Below, piece by piece: positions 8,853 to 19,635 of a stretch of 64,000 nt of DNA (within the stretch, counting starts at the first letter, position 1; the number at the start of each line of letters is the position of its first letter). The stretch spans positions 27,740,063-27,804,062 of the forward strand of contig CM020619.1 in the NCBI GenBank assembly GCA_009829735.1, given 5' to 3'. Position numbers and translations under genes: made by a program. The DNA comes from Pyropia yezoensis. Its lineage: Eukaryota > Rhodophyta > Bangiophyceae > Bangiales > Bangiaceae. A model generated the notes under the pieces. It made no database searches and was not told the DNA's origin. It saw only the letters and a list, made by a program, of their open reading frames with translations.

Positions 8853-11329
8853 ATGGTGGCCGCGTGCCGGCGGGTTCCGTCGGTGGCGGTGGCGGCAGCC
8901 GCCGCCGCCACCTCGACGTTGCTGGTGGTGCCTACCCCCACGACGGCAGCGCAAATCTTTCCCATCGTTGGCGCCGACGCGGTCGCCGACGCGGTCCTCG
9001 GCCGCATGGACCGTACTGCCGACCCGTGCGTGGACGCCGTCCAGTGGGCGTGTGGCGGGTGGGCGGCAAAAGCCCAGATTCCCCCGTCGAAGACGTACGT
9101 TGGCTCCTTCGGCGACATCCGTGACCGGGTGGTGGCGGGCCTGGACCGGGTGCTGTGCTCCCCCGCCGAAGCGGCCACCCCGGTGGGCACCCCCTACGCT
9201 GCGTGTGCGCGGGCCACCATCGCCACCGCCCGCGGCGGGGGCGCGGCGGCAAAGGCGGCAGGGATGGAGATGCTCGGCCGCTTCGCGCCCGCGCTGGCGG
9301 CCATCACGACCGACGGCACTATGGAGGCGGTGGTGGGGGCGATCTCGACGCTCCATTCGAACGGGGGGGGCTTGCCGCTCGTCGACTCGGGCGTCAGCAA
9401 CAGCCGCGTAAAGCACCCCGAGATGGTGCTCGAGGCGTACCGCCCCGACCTGGGCATGAGCAGCTCGGGATTCCGCGCCGACACGCCGATCGGGCGTGCC
9501 GTCAACGCCGCCTACCGCACGATGCTAGAGGAGCTGTTGTCCGATGCTGGCGAAGCGGGGCTGCTGCCCATTGGGCCCAGCGCCCCGGCGGCCGGGGGGT
9601 AGGTGACCGCCCAGGAGGCGGCCGCCGCGGTTTACGCGTTTGAAAGGCGCATTTAGACGTGGAAGAAGGCCGGCCACGACACGTGGCGCCGCACGACCGA
9701 CCAGCCGCGGTACAACTTTGTGGACGTTGCCACCAACCCCGACACCAAGCTCGTGGCGGACCTCATCAACGCGTGGGGGGTGTCCCCCCCCGGTGGCAAG
9801 GTCATCATCAAGTACCCCGTCTACTTTCTCGAGGCGGCGGCGTGGCTGGGCTCGGCGGTCGTGGCCGACGCCGCCGGCGACGGCCGCCGCTCGTTCCGCG
9901 CCTACCTGGCACTCACTGCCACCCAGTCGCTCGCAGCGGCAGACGTGCTCGGCCCGACGCGGCCGCCGCCTACTGGAGGTGGAAGCAGGAGGCCACGGGC
10001 ACCCGCGCGCCGCCCGACGTCAAGACCCGGTGCGTTGAACGGGTGGGCGACCTCCTCCCATGGGGCGTGGGCGACGTCTTTGTGCGCCACTTTTTTGACG
10101 ACGCCAAGACGAAGGCCGCCATGCAGATTGTCAACGCCGTCCAAGAGGCGTACCCCAAGCTCATCACCGGCGCAAAGTGGCTCGACGCCGAGACGCGGGC
10201 GGCGGCGATTGCCAAGTTTGTCGCTCTCACCTACAACGTGGCGCATTTCTCGCGCAACCCGACCGACGCGTACGACGACGTGGTCGTGTCGGCCGATGAC
10301 TACCCGGGCTCGTGGGCGTCGGCCGCACGCCATGCGTGGTGAGTCGACTGGGCGCGACTGGTGGCGCCGCGGGCACAGCGGGAGCCGCACATAGCGTCGT
10401 GGTTGACCAGCGCGCAGTACAGCAGCGGGTACGTTGACGGAATGTGCGCGCGCCGCGACAAACGGACGAGAGGAGGCCCTCCTTTTGCTTTCGTTTGAAA
10501 TTGGTGAATGGGGAGGATGGGCGGGCTGGAAAATGCTGGAAGGTGGCGCAGCCCCTTTCTCGGCTGCACCCGCAGCGAACACACTCACGGAAAAGAGTAC
10601 TGACTGGTCGAGGCTCCTGCTGCCGTTCTTGTCTCGTCTTTGAGCGCTACCCATGCCTCACCCCCCGTCCACTCTCCTGTTTGTAGCTCTTTTGCCACCT
10701 GCTCTCACGCAGCCGCAACGAGTACACCATCGCCGCCGGCATACTGCAGTCCCCCATCTTTGACCCCGCCGCCCCCGCGGCACAGTCGTACGGCTCGGCT
10801 GGCTTCCTTGTCGGACACGAGATCACGCACGCCTTCGACAACCGGAACCGCCGGTACGATGAGCGCGGGGAGAGGCGAAACTGGTGGAGCGCCGCGTCGG
10901 CAGCGGCGTACAAGAAGAATACCGACTGCTTTTGCGCGCCTCTACGACACCTACCGGCCGCCCAGCCTGGGCGGCAACGTAACCGTCGACGGGTCGCTGA
11001 CCCTGCCGGATAACCTGGCCGACGCGGGCGGCGTCGCCTCGGCGGCCCTTGCTTTGAATGCTGCAGTTGCCGCGGGGCAAACGGGCCCCGCCAATGCGCG
11101 GTTGGAGGATGCGTTTACGCCGCAGCAGCTCTTTTACCTCGGCTACGCGCAGACCTACTGCCGCAAGCGGACGCCTCGGTCCCTGCTGGAGCGCCTGTCC
11201 ACCAACCGCCACGCGCCGGCGCGGTTCCGCCTGCAGGGGGGGCTGTCCCAGCACCCGGGCTTTGCCACCGCCTTTTCGTGTGCCCCGGGCACGCCGTACA
11301 ACCCGCCAAAGCGGTGCTCGCTGTGGTGA
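8853..11329 (+). pseudogene. M13 (neprilysin/ECE-type) zinc metallopeptidase, decayed
   Basis: M13 enzymes are membrane or secreted peptidases that cleave small peptides outside the cell. The start is an ATG in good context (CTACCATGG); residues 1-33 form a signal/anchor-like Ala/Val stretch. Family landmarks follow in order: DPCVDAVQWACGGW, KYPVYFLEAAAWL, WRWKQEATGTR...VGDVFVRHFF, AAGILQSPIFDPAA, the zinc site VGHEITHAFD (HEITH at 10816-10830), DGSLTLPDNLADAGG, and the C-terminal FSCAPG...PKRCSLW ending at the stop, as in the family. The frame is broken by TAG at 9600 and 9654, TGA at 10340, a frameshift near 9950 and another near 10925. Introns do not obviously remove these lesions. The third zinc ligand, Glu in the usual ENxAD, is Asp here. 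A few lesions could be extra introns or sequence errors, but the number favours a pseudogene. Confidence 0.8.
10429..10712 (+). other. Spliceosomal intron in the M13 gene
   Basis: The peptidase homology stops at SSG and resumes at RNEYTIAAG. The 284-bp gap starts GTACGT, ends CTCTCACGCAG after a pyrimidine-rich stretch, and joining its ends restores the reading frame (phase 2, GG|C). It is the one clear intron in the window. Confidence 0.75.
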
Positions 11330-12210
11330 GAGATTGGACTGGTAAGGGGGGGGGGGGCGGGGGGGGGGGGGGTCCGGCCCGGCGCCCGGCCGCTGATACC
11401 GCCGCGTACAACGGGTGAGCGGTGTACAGAAGTGCCTTCTTGGCAGCCCCGGACAGTCAATGCCATTGGGGTATTTTTTGTGTGATACTGGGTGACGGTG
11501 CATGTCCCAGGCTATGTAGCAAGTTCCTCTTCTTTACTCTTTCTTGTGTTTGGATTGGGACGATGGCGGCCGGCGATCTCCCGTGATCCGGCCCCCTTCA
11601 GGGCACCTGGCATCCACTGGGATAAAAGGTGTGGCGCGAGGGCGCAGCCGCCGGCCGGCCACGGCTGGCACGTTCGTTTCCCCTCGAGCCCCGCTCGCCA
11701 TCCCGGCTTGCAGCCTGTGGCACTTGTGGGTTGCGCGCGCGCGCTTGACGTTGCCCCTTCTTTCTTCTTGCCGTGCGTCTTCACGCGATTGCGCGCTTGT
11801 TTGCGCTCTGACTTGAGAACGCAACTAGCTTTCTGCAGCCTGCGGCCTCCCGGCCACACGCGCCCGGACCCCAACCGAAGATGCATCCAACCGCTGTCCA
11901 CCAGAATGCAGCCGCCCAGCCACCGGCAACGCCCCGCCCTTTGCTCGGCGCCACCAGTCTCTCGTCACTCCCAGAGGCCGCTCTACCCGGCAGTAGCCGC
12001 TCCCCCGGCAGCAGGATTTTCCTCCTGTGGCAGAGACCGCATCTCCCCCCGGCAGCAGCTGCCCTCCTCCCCGCAACAGCAGGTGCCCTCCCGGCGGGCC
12101 TGCCGCGGCCGCCCCGTCCCTGCCTCAGAAGCTATCGGACGATGGCAGCCCTGCCGCGTTCTCCCCCCCGCCGCCGCTCGCAGCCGCTCTATGCTGCAGC
12201 GGCAGCCCTC
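11330..12210. other. Intergenic; host sequence split by the Ty3 element
   Basis: Contains broken G runs (11346-11372) just after the peptidase stop, then CT/CCG-rich sequence with CCCCCGGCAGCAG-type repeats around 12000-12090. The last five bases (CCCTC) are the target site of the retrotransposon, and the interrupted repeat-like sequence continues after 22964. No gene recognised. Confidence 0.6.
12206..12210. other. Target-site duplication, left copy
   Basis: CCCTC directly before the 5' LTR, repeated exactly at 22960-22964 after the 3' LTR. Confidence 0.9.
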
Positions 12211-12573
12211 TGTAGCAATATGGTTGGCCGTATTGTGACCCTAATATTAGGGGGGCTACTTCTAACCCTTAACTCTCAATTTGATAGTTCGTACTGGTCA
12301 CGGTATCTATAAGTTACGTATGACCAGAGGGACTTGCATCTTGGGGTGGAGGGTAGTTAGTAGTGTCTCCGATGGTTTATAACGTGGGGGCCGGCGGCGA
12401 ATCCACCGCCGGCCAAGGTAGAACAACAAACCCCTCCCATCTGGGCTCCCATCCTGGTCCCGTGGCTTGCGCTCCAAGGACAGCAACCTTGGCTTCCCGG
12501 TGACGTTGGTGCCGATCCCCCTTGGTGAGTGTTCCCTGAGAGTGGACGTGCGACGGATCCCTATTGTGCTACA
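12211..12573 (+). repeat. 5' LTR
   Basis: 363 bp with inverted termini TGTAGCA/TGCTACA. TATA-like strings occur at 12308 (TATAAG) and about 12377 (TTTATAAC), the second a plausible promoter upstream of the transcript start. A GCCGGCGGCGAATCC...GCCGGCC stem lies at about 12392-12416. The primer-binding site would start at TGG, 12575, directly after the LTR; the tRNA was not identified. Confidence 0.95.
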
Positions 12574-12798
12574 TTGGTGGAGCAGCAGGGGACGGGTTTC
12601 CGTCACCCTTGTGGTGACGCCGTCTTCGGCCCTGGCACACGGATAGGGATCCGGTCCTTTTCTTGTACTCGTGGTGTTGCGACCTGATCGATTGTGTTGA
12701 GTTTTTACCTTTGACTGTGATCTACTGTTACTCTCCCCAATCTACCCCCTCGCTCTCTTATTCGTGGTGATTGTTACGTCGGTTGACTGATTGTGACT

Positions 12799-14982
12799 AT
12801 GTCTACCCAAGAGACGGGGAACGTTCAAGATGACGGATCGGCGTCGACGCCGACCCCGAAGGTGACTACGGGAACCGAGATCGGGAACCCGATCGACAAC
12901 ATTGAGACGCCAATGCTTTCCGGTGCCGGATCGACGTTTGGCACGGCTCGGACGGCAGGAGGCGGGGGCCCGCCTCAACTGTCGTCGACCGACCTCACTC
13001 CGCCGCCTCCTTCACCAGGGGATTCCCTGATGGCATCATTGGCCCGCATCGAGGCCCGGTTTTCCGGACTCGACGCTCGTCAAGAGCGGACGGAGGACGC
13101 AATGGCAGTGTTGATGTCAACACGCCACACGACGGGACCCCGTCGTGTTCCTCCCACACCGGTACGGTTTGAACCGGCCGGACTACTTTCGGAGTCCACC
13201 AGGGTCAACCCCGGTGTGGCTACTCCTGGACAACCCCCGGACACAATGGGGTATGGATCCGACTCGTCGGCAGAATTGGAACGGATTCACACGGAGCGAT
13301 ACGCTCGGAGCACCCGAAGCGGACTCCGCGGACACGACCCGGCGGATACTTACGCCGGTGGAGAGTCGGTTATTGGGGGAGGGGGTACCCTCTCACAGTA
13401 CCCCCACGACGAAGGAGGCCAGGCAACTCGGGTTCCCGAGGTGCCGACGCCTGAAGTACCATCTTCAGTGGTGGAAGCTATGACCGCGCAGGTAACTGCG
13501 AGCCTACTGAAGCGGATGGAGTCCGATGAGTTTGCTCATCAACTGGCTAAGCGACTGGATATCCAGGACGCCGACACGGAGATTGTCAACGAAGTCTTCA
13601 GGTCGGTACTGACTCCCGAACGTTATCGTTTGGAAGACCGATCTACCACCGTATCGGAATCGATGCGTAATACGTCGCACCGAGCGATCCGCTCTATGCA
13701 GACCCTTATGAACGGAGTCCCTATGTTCGGGGGCCCCAACGGACGTCCGTTGGCAGTCATCGGCTTCTTGACTAGCTTCAAGGCAGCCGCGGACAAGGCC
13801 GTCGTTAACGAGGGGCTGGCGCTGGAGATCCTCCCGTTCTTTGTTGATGAACGGGTGCGAGGCATTCTTCGCCAGGCATCCCCGATGCCGGGAATGAGGG
13901 TCGCGGCCACCCCCATGGATTACCGTGGGACTCTCAAGGAGCTGCTGAGCAGTTACCTCAGTGAGGACAAGTGCGAGGACCACTACCGGGCCCTGCGCAC
14001 TGCCACCGCCCAGAGCTGGGAGGATGAAGAGATGTTTGGACGCCGGATCCAAGAGCTCGACTACGAGCTGGGGAAGCTCCTCGGAGAAGGGGAGCTACGG
14101 GCCATCCTGTTCGCAGGAGTACCCAACTACGTGCGGATATCCGCTCGGGGAGCCAATACGGCCCGGACGAACTTCAGTCGACTGATGCATATGTGCAAGT
14201 CCCTAGGGGACGCCTACCGGGTTCTACACCCGGAGTGTGCCTTGGCCCCGAAGCCCAAGGGTGAGGGAGGCAAGCCCAGTCTTACCCCGGTACCGAGGCA
14301 AGAGAAGGTGGAACGTAAGGCCGCACCAGTACTGGTGGCGACCGAACATACCCCTACGGGCGAGGATGAACCTCTAGTTGACCAACAGGGCCACCTGTTG
14401 CTACCGGCGACGCCGGTGATTGATGAGCACGACACGGTAGCGTACATCGCCCCGGCTGGGACCCAGTTCCAGGTCAACGAGGGAGCGGGACGGCGCGTCC
14501 CGTATGTGCGGACGACGGGGTATGCCCCGGTTACGGGTAACCCCCACCAGCCCCTGCCTACATGGGCAGTACGTACGGAGGCACCTCCGCAGATTGCGGG
14601 CCGACCCAACCGGTTGGGGGAGTCCATGTTCCGGTTGACCCAAGGACCCAAGGCCTACCAGGGAGCAGGCACTCGGGCGCCCGAGGGAGGCAACCGCAGC
14701 TACGGGGCTACCCCGATGCGAACTCAAGGAGGGACCGGCACGTCCGGATGTATGTTGTGTGGGGATCCCCAGCACTGGGTGTCTTCCTGCCCACTCATCC
14801 CCGAGGAGTCTCGGCGGGCAGCGGCGCACCGCAAGGCATCCACAGGGGGGTATCCCGCCAGAGCACCCGGACCCGCACCGGGTAGGCAGCCAGCCCCAGG
14901 TGGAGTACTGGCCGTCGAGGAGGCACCTCCGCAGCCGGATGTCCCGGCGGACAGCACCCTACCAAGGGCAGGAAACGAGTAA
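12799..14982 (+). CDS. gag: Gag of the Ty3/gypsy element
   Basis: 727-aa structural protein that would package the element RNA in cytoplasmic particles. ATG at 12799 (ACTATG) is the first good start in the frame. The N-terminal third is Ser/Thr/Pro/Gly-rich; the middle (about 13470-14260) is a mixed helical region including LDYELGKLLGEGELRAILFAG, as in retrotransposon capsids. The C-terminal part carries one CCHC zinc knuckle, CMLCGDPQHWVSSC (about 14749-14790; spacing CX2CX4HX4C), which binds RNA. The tail is Pro/Ala-rich. The stop is 8 nt before the pol ATG and in a different frame, so pol would need reinitiation or frameshifting. No lesion seen. Confidence 0.9.
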   Translation: MSTQETGNVQDDGSASTPTPKVTTGTEIGNPIDNIETPMLSGAGSTFGTARTAGGGGPPQLSSTDLTPPPPSPGDSLMASLARIEARFSGLDARQERTEDAMAVLMSTRHTTGPRRVPPTPVRFEPAGLLSESTRVNPGVATPGQPPDTMGYGSDSSAELERIHTERYARSTRSGLRGHDPADTYAGGESVIGGGGTLSQYPHDEGGQATRVPEVPTPEVPSSVVEAMTAQVTASLLKRMESDEFAHQLAKRLDIQDADTEIVNEVFRSVLTPERYRLEDRSTTVSESMRNTSHRAIRSMQTLMNGVPMFGGPNGRPLAVIGFLTSFKAAADKAVVNEGLALEILPFFVDERVRGILRQASPMPGMRVAATPMDYRGTLKELLSSYLSEDKCEDHYRALRTATAQSWEDEEMFGRRIQELDYELGKLLGEGELRAILFAGVPNYVRISARGANTARTNFSRLMHMCKSLGDAYRVLHPECALAPKPKGEGGKPSLTPVPRQEKVERKAAPVLVATEHTPTGEDEPLVDQQGHLLLPATPVIDEHDTVAYIAPAGTQFQVNEGAGRRVPYVRTTGYAPVTGNPHQPLPTWAVRTEAPPQIAGRPNRLGESMFRLTQGPKAYQGAGTRAPEGGNRSYGATPMRTQGGTGTSGCMLCGDPQHWVSSCPLIPEESRRAAAHRKASTGGYPARAPGPAPGRQPAPGGVLAVEEAPPQPDVPADSTLPRAGNE

Positions 14983-14990
14983 GAGGAAGG

Positions 14991-17900
14991 ATGACCGGGG
15001 GGCGCTGGGGTAACCCAAGCAAGCCACCCCGGAGCACCGCGGGGAAAGCCCCACGGAGAGCGCGGTTGAGCCGACGCCGCATCAAGCCCCGGGTACACCT
15101 TCCGGCCCAGACGACACGGCGTCAGGGGATTGATGACCAACCACCAAGGTTGGGAGGAGAGGACGGGATGCCCCGTCAAGTTGAACCAGCCAAGGGCCCT
15201 GTCCAGGATGCCCGAGCTACACCGGATATCGGGGTAGGCCACGTACTGTTCACCTTGGAGAACTTCAAGGTATCAGCCACACTGGGGGTTGACCCCCAGT
15301 CGACACGATCGTACTACCCTGTACTGGATACAGGGGCTGGACCCAACCTTATCCGGAAGGATACCCTCCCGGACAAGTGGCTTCCGCGAGTCAGAGTGAC
15401 TCGGGGACCCACCATCAAGGACGCGAATGGTCGCCTCATTCGTACGACCGCAGCGATGTCCCTGCGGGTTACCATCGGGGAACTTACTACGGAAGTTGAC
15501 TTCCTGGTATGTGAGACCCTATCGGTGCCCTGCATACTGGGGTGCACCTTCATCAACGTTCACGTTGATGCAATCCGGCCAGGCCGGAGGACCGTCGAGC
15601 TTCAAGAAGCCGACGGGACGAAGCGAGGACACACGGCTATCGTCAGGGACCTGACGCAACAAGGGAGCCACGTTAACGTGGCTGAGGTGTACGCAAGTGT
15701 CGAGCCGAAGACACTTCGGTTGGCCAAGCGAACTCGCTTTGAGCCGTTGTCGGAGACAGTCCTCCCGGTTAACTGTGACCTCGCAGGCATCTGCAGAGTC
15801 CAGTCCAACTTGCGGACGTACAAGCGCCATGGGTTGACCATGGCCAACGGTCTCATAGACCTCCCATCAGGAGGGTCGTCCCTCCTAGTGATGGCGAATT
15901 ATCGCCGTAAGGCAGTCACCCTCCCGAAGGGAACTATCCTCGGGATTGCCGAACTCTACGAAGGAGATATCCTTACCCCTGACAAGGAAGGTCAAGTGGA
16001 ACCATTTGAGGTGCTGGCGGTCGCCGAGACCACCGAGCGACAGCAACCCGATGACAGGAAGCCTAACCCATCGGCGGCTCCGGCGGACCTGCCGCCAAAG
16101 GACCAAGAGGCCTTGAAGGCACTGGCCGAGGCTGACCTCGACCACCTTCCCCCTTCGGTAGCCGAAGGGGTACGACGGATGCTAAGAAAGCATGACGTCA
16201 TGTGGACAGGCGGGGCCTTGGGTACCATTGGGGCAACCCAACATCGTATTGACCTGGTACCAGGCGCACGCCCCGCCCGGTCACAACCGCACCGAGCGGG
16301 ACCTATGCAACGAGAGATCGTTGATGGAGAAGTGAAGAGGATGAGTGAAGCTAAGGTGATCCGACCTCCGATGTCGGAGTGGGGTGCCCCAGTCGTTATT
16401 GTACCGAAGAAGGATCAAACCCCTCGGTTTTGCATCGATTATCGACGCCTCAACTTGGTTACCAAGAAGGACTCATACCCTTTACCAAGGATGGATGAAT
16501 GCATCGACTCCCTGGGGGAAGCTACGGTGTTTACTACCATCGACTGCAATGCCGGATACTGGCAGATCCCGGTGGCGGACGAGGATATCCCCAAGACGGC
16601 ATTCGTCTGTCACAGTGGAGTGTACGAGTTCCTAAGGATGCCCTTCGGATTGTCCAACGCCCCCGCTACATTCCAGCGGGCTATCGACATTATACTGTCG
16701 GGGGTGAAGTGGCGTAACTGCCTAGTGTACCTCGATGACGTCATCGTCTTCTCGCGTAACATGGATGACCATGTGCAACATGTTGACGAGGTACTCACCC
16801 TCTTGAGGAACGCCGGGGTAACCCTGCGTCTGAAGAAGTGCGCCTTCTTCCAACAGACGGTCGAGTATCTGGGCCACCAGATAACCCCTGGTAAACTAGG
16901 GGTACTCGAAGCCAATACCCGGGCACTCCGGGATGCCCGGTTCCCTAACACCCAGACGCAGCTCAAGAGCTTCCTGGGAATGTGCAATGTATACCGACGG
17001 TTCGTCAAGGACTTCGCTCGGATAGCTAAACCGTTAACGGTTCTTACGAGCAGTACCCTGCCCAAGGTACTCCAACCCCCTTCGCCTAGCGAAGAGGAGG
17101 CATTCGAGTCGCTGAAGCGAGCCCTACTATCCCCACCCGTCCTTGCGTTACCGCACCGACGGGGTACCTTCGTCATCGATGTCGATGCGTGCGACACCCA
17201 AGTGGGATGCACCCTGCTACAGGGGGAGACGTTGATCGGTACCGATAACGTTATCCCGGACCTACGTCCGGTAGGATACTTCAGCCGGACACTCAACCCG
17301 GCTGAGCGTAACTATAGTGCCACCGAGCGTGAATGCCTCGGAGTTATATGGGCAGTGCAACTGCTCCGTCCATACCTGGAGGGCTCCAGGTTCATCGTGA
17401 GGTCCGACCACGAACCCCTACGATGGCTCCTCAACCTTGGTGACAAGGATTCCGATAGCCATGGGAGGCTAGCCCGATGGAGGCTAAAAATGGCCGAGCA
17501 CGACTACCGAAGCGTGTATAAGGCTGGGTCAACCCACCATCTCGGAGACGCATTGTCTCGACTCGACACCCCGAGCGGGGATACCCGCCCGGTGGACGAG
17601 GACATCCCGGTGGTACCGGTCTGCATGGTGGGTAACGCTACCCAAGGTATGGTTGACCATACCATGGCACACCGAGCATGCCCACTAACCCTCGCAGACT
17701 TCCGCGAGGCACAAGCCAATGACGACGACTGTAGACGTCATCGCGCTAGCCTCCTGGCCGGTACGGCCGGCATCTTCTCCGAGAACGAAGACGGACTCAT
17801 ATACCGGCGGGCACCCGCCGATGGACGACATCAAGTCGTGGTTCCTGTGTCCTTACGGCAAGCCGTCATGGAACGAGAACACGAGAACCCCACAGCCGGA

Positions 17901-19157
17901 CACCCGGGGGGTTCACGTAAGTTCGCAGCAATGCGAAGGTTCTTCTACTGGCCAGCCATGGCCGTCGACGTGGTCGACCACGTAGGGGGATGCCACCCCT
18001 GTGCACGTAACCGCATGAGTCTGCATAGGCAGGCGTCTGCCATGAAGCTATTCCCACCTGATGGGCCCAACGAGCAGGTCGCTATCGACACACTCGGGCC
18101 ACTTCCGGTAACGGAAGAAGGGAACAGGTACATCCTGGTCATGTCTGACCGCTTCACTAAGCTGTCACGAGCGGCAGCCATCCCGAATGATACGGCATAC
18201 ACCATCATGAACGCAGTGGTTGACCACTGGATCAGTGCATACGGAGTCATGAAAAAACTCCTCTCCGACAACGGAGCAAACCTTACGTCAGCATTCTGCA
18301 CTAAGGTCCTGGGCATATTCGGTATCGAACCACGTCGGGCATCCGACTACCACCCGCAAACCAACGGGCAGGTGGAGCGGTTCAACCGCACCATCGTCAA
18401 GATGCTACAGTGCTACGTGGCAGAGCACACGAACACTTGGGACAGGCTTCTGTCCGTACTCACCCTGGCATACAATGCCAGGCCGCATCGGAGCACGAAC
18501 ATCGCTCCGCTGGAGTGGGTCATGCCACTAGGCGTCGGTAACCTGACGCTGCCACCAGGCAGGTGCACTCGGTATGATACACCGAAAGGCCGACCGGCCG
18601 AACGTATCCACCTAGCTTGGTTGGCCAAGCTATCGTGGATGATTCCTAAGCTCAAGGGTGCCCTTGACAGAACACAACTTCGATATAAGAAGAACTTCGA
18701 CGCCCGGTTACGGGTGCGCAACGCAACCCTGGTAACAGGTGACTGGGTCTATATCAGACACCAGAAGTTCCGGGGGAACAAGCTCATGCAACCGGTCAAG
18801 GGACCGTACCAGATTCTCCACAGAGATGACCACTCTGTTATCTTACACTCCGATACGGAGATCCAACGCATCAGTGTGAATGATGTCACACCTGCTCCGA
18901 AGCCGGAACAGCCTCAGCCGGTACCGGCTGGGTTGCTACATGAAGCTCTTACAGCCCACCGGTCAGATGACCCGGTGGGACCGGATGGGATCCCATACCA
19001 AGTAGAGAGCGTGGTCGGACACACCGACCCGGACCTACCAGGACCCTGGTACGTCAAGGTTATGTGGGTCGGATACGACTCACCCACCTGGGAACAGGCG
19101 GCGAATATACCCCGCCAACTCCTCATGCCTTACATGAGGCGACGACGCCTACTGTAA
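14991..19157 (+). CDS. pol: Pol polyprotein: protease, RT, RNase H, integrase, chromodomain
   Basis: 1388 aa, uninterrupted. The aspartic protease has DTGAG (DTG at 15327-15335) and a later ILGCTFI box. RT runs from about 16290, with the FCIDYRRLN and MPFGLSNAPATFQR boxes and the catalytic YLDD (16728-16739). RNase H has DVDACDTQVG, RECLGVIWA and RSDHEPL. The integrase starts with an HHCC zinc finger (HENPTAGHPGG...CHPCARN). Its catalytic triad is Asp in AIDTLG (18087), Asp in LSDNGAN (18267) and Glu in GQVERFNR (18375). The end (about 18990-19140) reads YQVESVVGH...WYVKVMWVGYDSPTWEQAANI, a chromodomain, which in chromoviruses reads histone marks and steers insertion. It is not fused in frame to gag. 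All catalytic residues are present, so the product is likely functional. Confidence 0.95.
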   Translation: MTGGRWGNPSKPPRSTAGKAPRRARLSRRRIKPRVHLPAQTTRRQGIDDQPPRLGGEDGMPRQVEPAKGPVQDARATPDIGVGHVLFTLENFKVSATLGVDPQSTRSYYPVLDTGAGPNLIRKDTLPDKWLPRVRVTRGPTIKDANGRLIRTTAAMSLRVTIGELTTEVDFLVCETLSVPCILGCTFINVHVDAIRPGRRTVELQEADGTKRGHTAIVRDLTQQGSHVNVAEVYASVEPKTLRLAKRTRFEPLSETVLPVNCDLAGICRVQSNLRTYKRHGLTMANGLIDLPSGGSSLLVMANYRRKAVTLPKGTILGIAELYEGDILTPDKEGQVEPFEVLAVAETTERQQPDDRKPNPSAAPADLPPKDQEALKALAEADLDHLPPSVAEGVRRMLRKHDVMWTGGALGTIGATQHRIDLVPGARPARSQPHRAGPMQREIVDGEVKRMSEAKVIRPPMSEWGAPVVIVPKKDQTPRFCIDYRRLNLVTKKDSYPLPRMDECIDSLGEATVFTTIDCNAGYWQIPVADEDIPKTAFVCHSGVYEFLRMPFGLSNAPATFQRAIDIILSGVKWRNCLVYLDDVIVFSRNMDDHVQHVDEVLTLLRNAGVTLRLKKCAFFQQTVEYLGHQITPGKLGVLEANTRALRDARFPNTQTQLKSFLGMCNVYRRFVKDFARIAKPLTVLTSSTLPKVLQPPSPSEEEAFESLKRALLSPPVLALPHRRGTFVIDVDACDTQVGCTLLQGETLIGTDNVIPDLRPVGYFSRTLNPAERNYSATERECLGVIWAVQLLRPYLEGSRFIVRSDHEPLRWLLNLGDKDSDSHGRLARWRLKMAEHDYRSVYKAGSTHHLGDALSRLDTPSGDTRPVDEDIPVVPVCMVGNATQGMVDHTMAHRACPLTLADFREAQANDDDCRRHRASLLAGTAGIFSENEDGLIYRRAPADGRHQVVVPVSLRQAVMEREHENPTAGHPGGSRKFAAMRRFFYWPAMAVDVVDHVGGCHPCARNRMSLHRQASAMKLFPPDGPNEQVAIDTLGPLPVTEEGNRYILVMSDRFTKLSRAAAIPNDTAYTIMNAVVDHWISAYGVMKKLLSDNGANLTSAFCTKVLGIFGIEPRRASDYHPQTNGQVERFNRTIVKMLQCYVAEHTNTWDRLLSVLTLAYNARPHRSTNIAPLEWVMPLGVGNLTLPPGRCTRYDTPKGRPAERIHLAWLAKLSWMIPKLKGALDRTQLRYKKNFDARLRVRNATLVTGDWVYIRHQKFRGNKLMQPVKGPYQILHRDDHSVILHSDTEIQRISVNDVTPAPKPEQPQPVPAGLLHEALTAHRSDDPVGPDGIPYQVESVVGHTDPDLPGPWYVKVMWVGYDSPTWEQAANIPRQLLMPYMRRRRLL

Positions 19158-19235
19158 CAACCCAACCGACACCGACTTCGGCTGTTGGGGGGTGAGGCTT
19201 ATACCTACTAAGTAGGGTGTGACATAGTTACGGCA

Positions 19236-19331
19236 GACTTAGGTTTCTAAGTCAAATCAGACTTAGGTTTCTAAGTCGAACCAAGCTTAGGCAACTAAGT
19301 AGAGTCAAGCTTAGGTAACTAAGTAAAACCT
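19236..19331 (+). repeat. Four 24-bp tandem repeats, each a small hairpin
   Basis: Units at 19236, 19260, 19284 and 19308 each contain an inverted pair around ACTTAGG...CTAAGT. The two outer-left units are almost identical and the two right units share AGCTTAGG..AACTAAGT. The array sits just 3' of pol, with a fifth related string (CTACTAAGTAG) at about 19205. Confidence 0.85.
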
Positions 19332-19401
19332 GAACCTTAATAAGTTAACTTAAAGGTAAAGGCTAACTTCGATAATATCGAAGTAAATAGGGGGCTTACA
19401 C

Positions 19402-19458
19402 GGGAGGATGACCTCCCCAAGCCAAGACACAAAGTGAGGGAGGATGACCTCCCCAAGC
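19402..19458 (+). repeat. Short direct repeat downstream of pol
   Basis: GGGAGGATGACCTCCCCAAG occurs at about 19402 and again at about 19438. Each copy is itself partly palindromic (GGGAGG/CCTCCC) and could form a stem. It lies between the pol stop and the end of the antisense ORF, so it may belong to the 3' end of either transcript. Confidence 0.7.
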
Positions 19459-19635
19459 AGGAACCAACCGGAAGAAGTTGGGCGGGAGGCAAGGCACCAC
19501 TGAGCCAGAAGGGGTACTCCCCAGGGCAGCAAACAGAGGCAAGCAATGCCCCCAAAGGGGATGAGTTTATACTCACTACTACCCGGCTACCATAAGGGTC
19601 ACCGGGGCCCTCTCCCTCACAACCAATAGCACTCC

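Noticed and set aside
19236-19331. Possible CRISPR-like array
   Set aside because: Units are contiguous 24-bp tandem repeats without spacers, in a eukaryotic retrotransposon.
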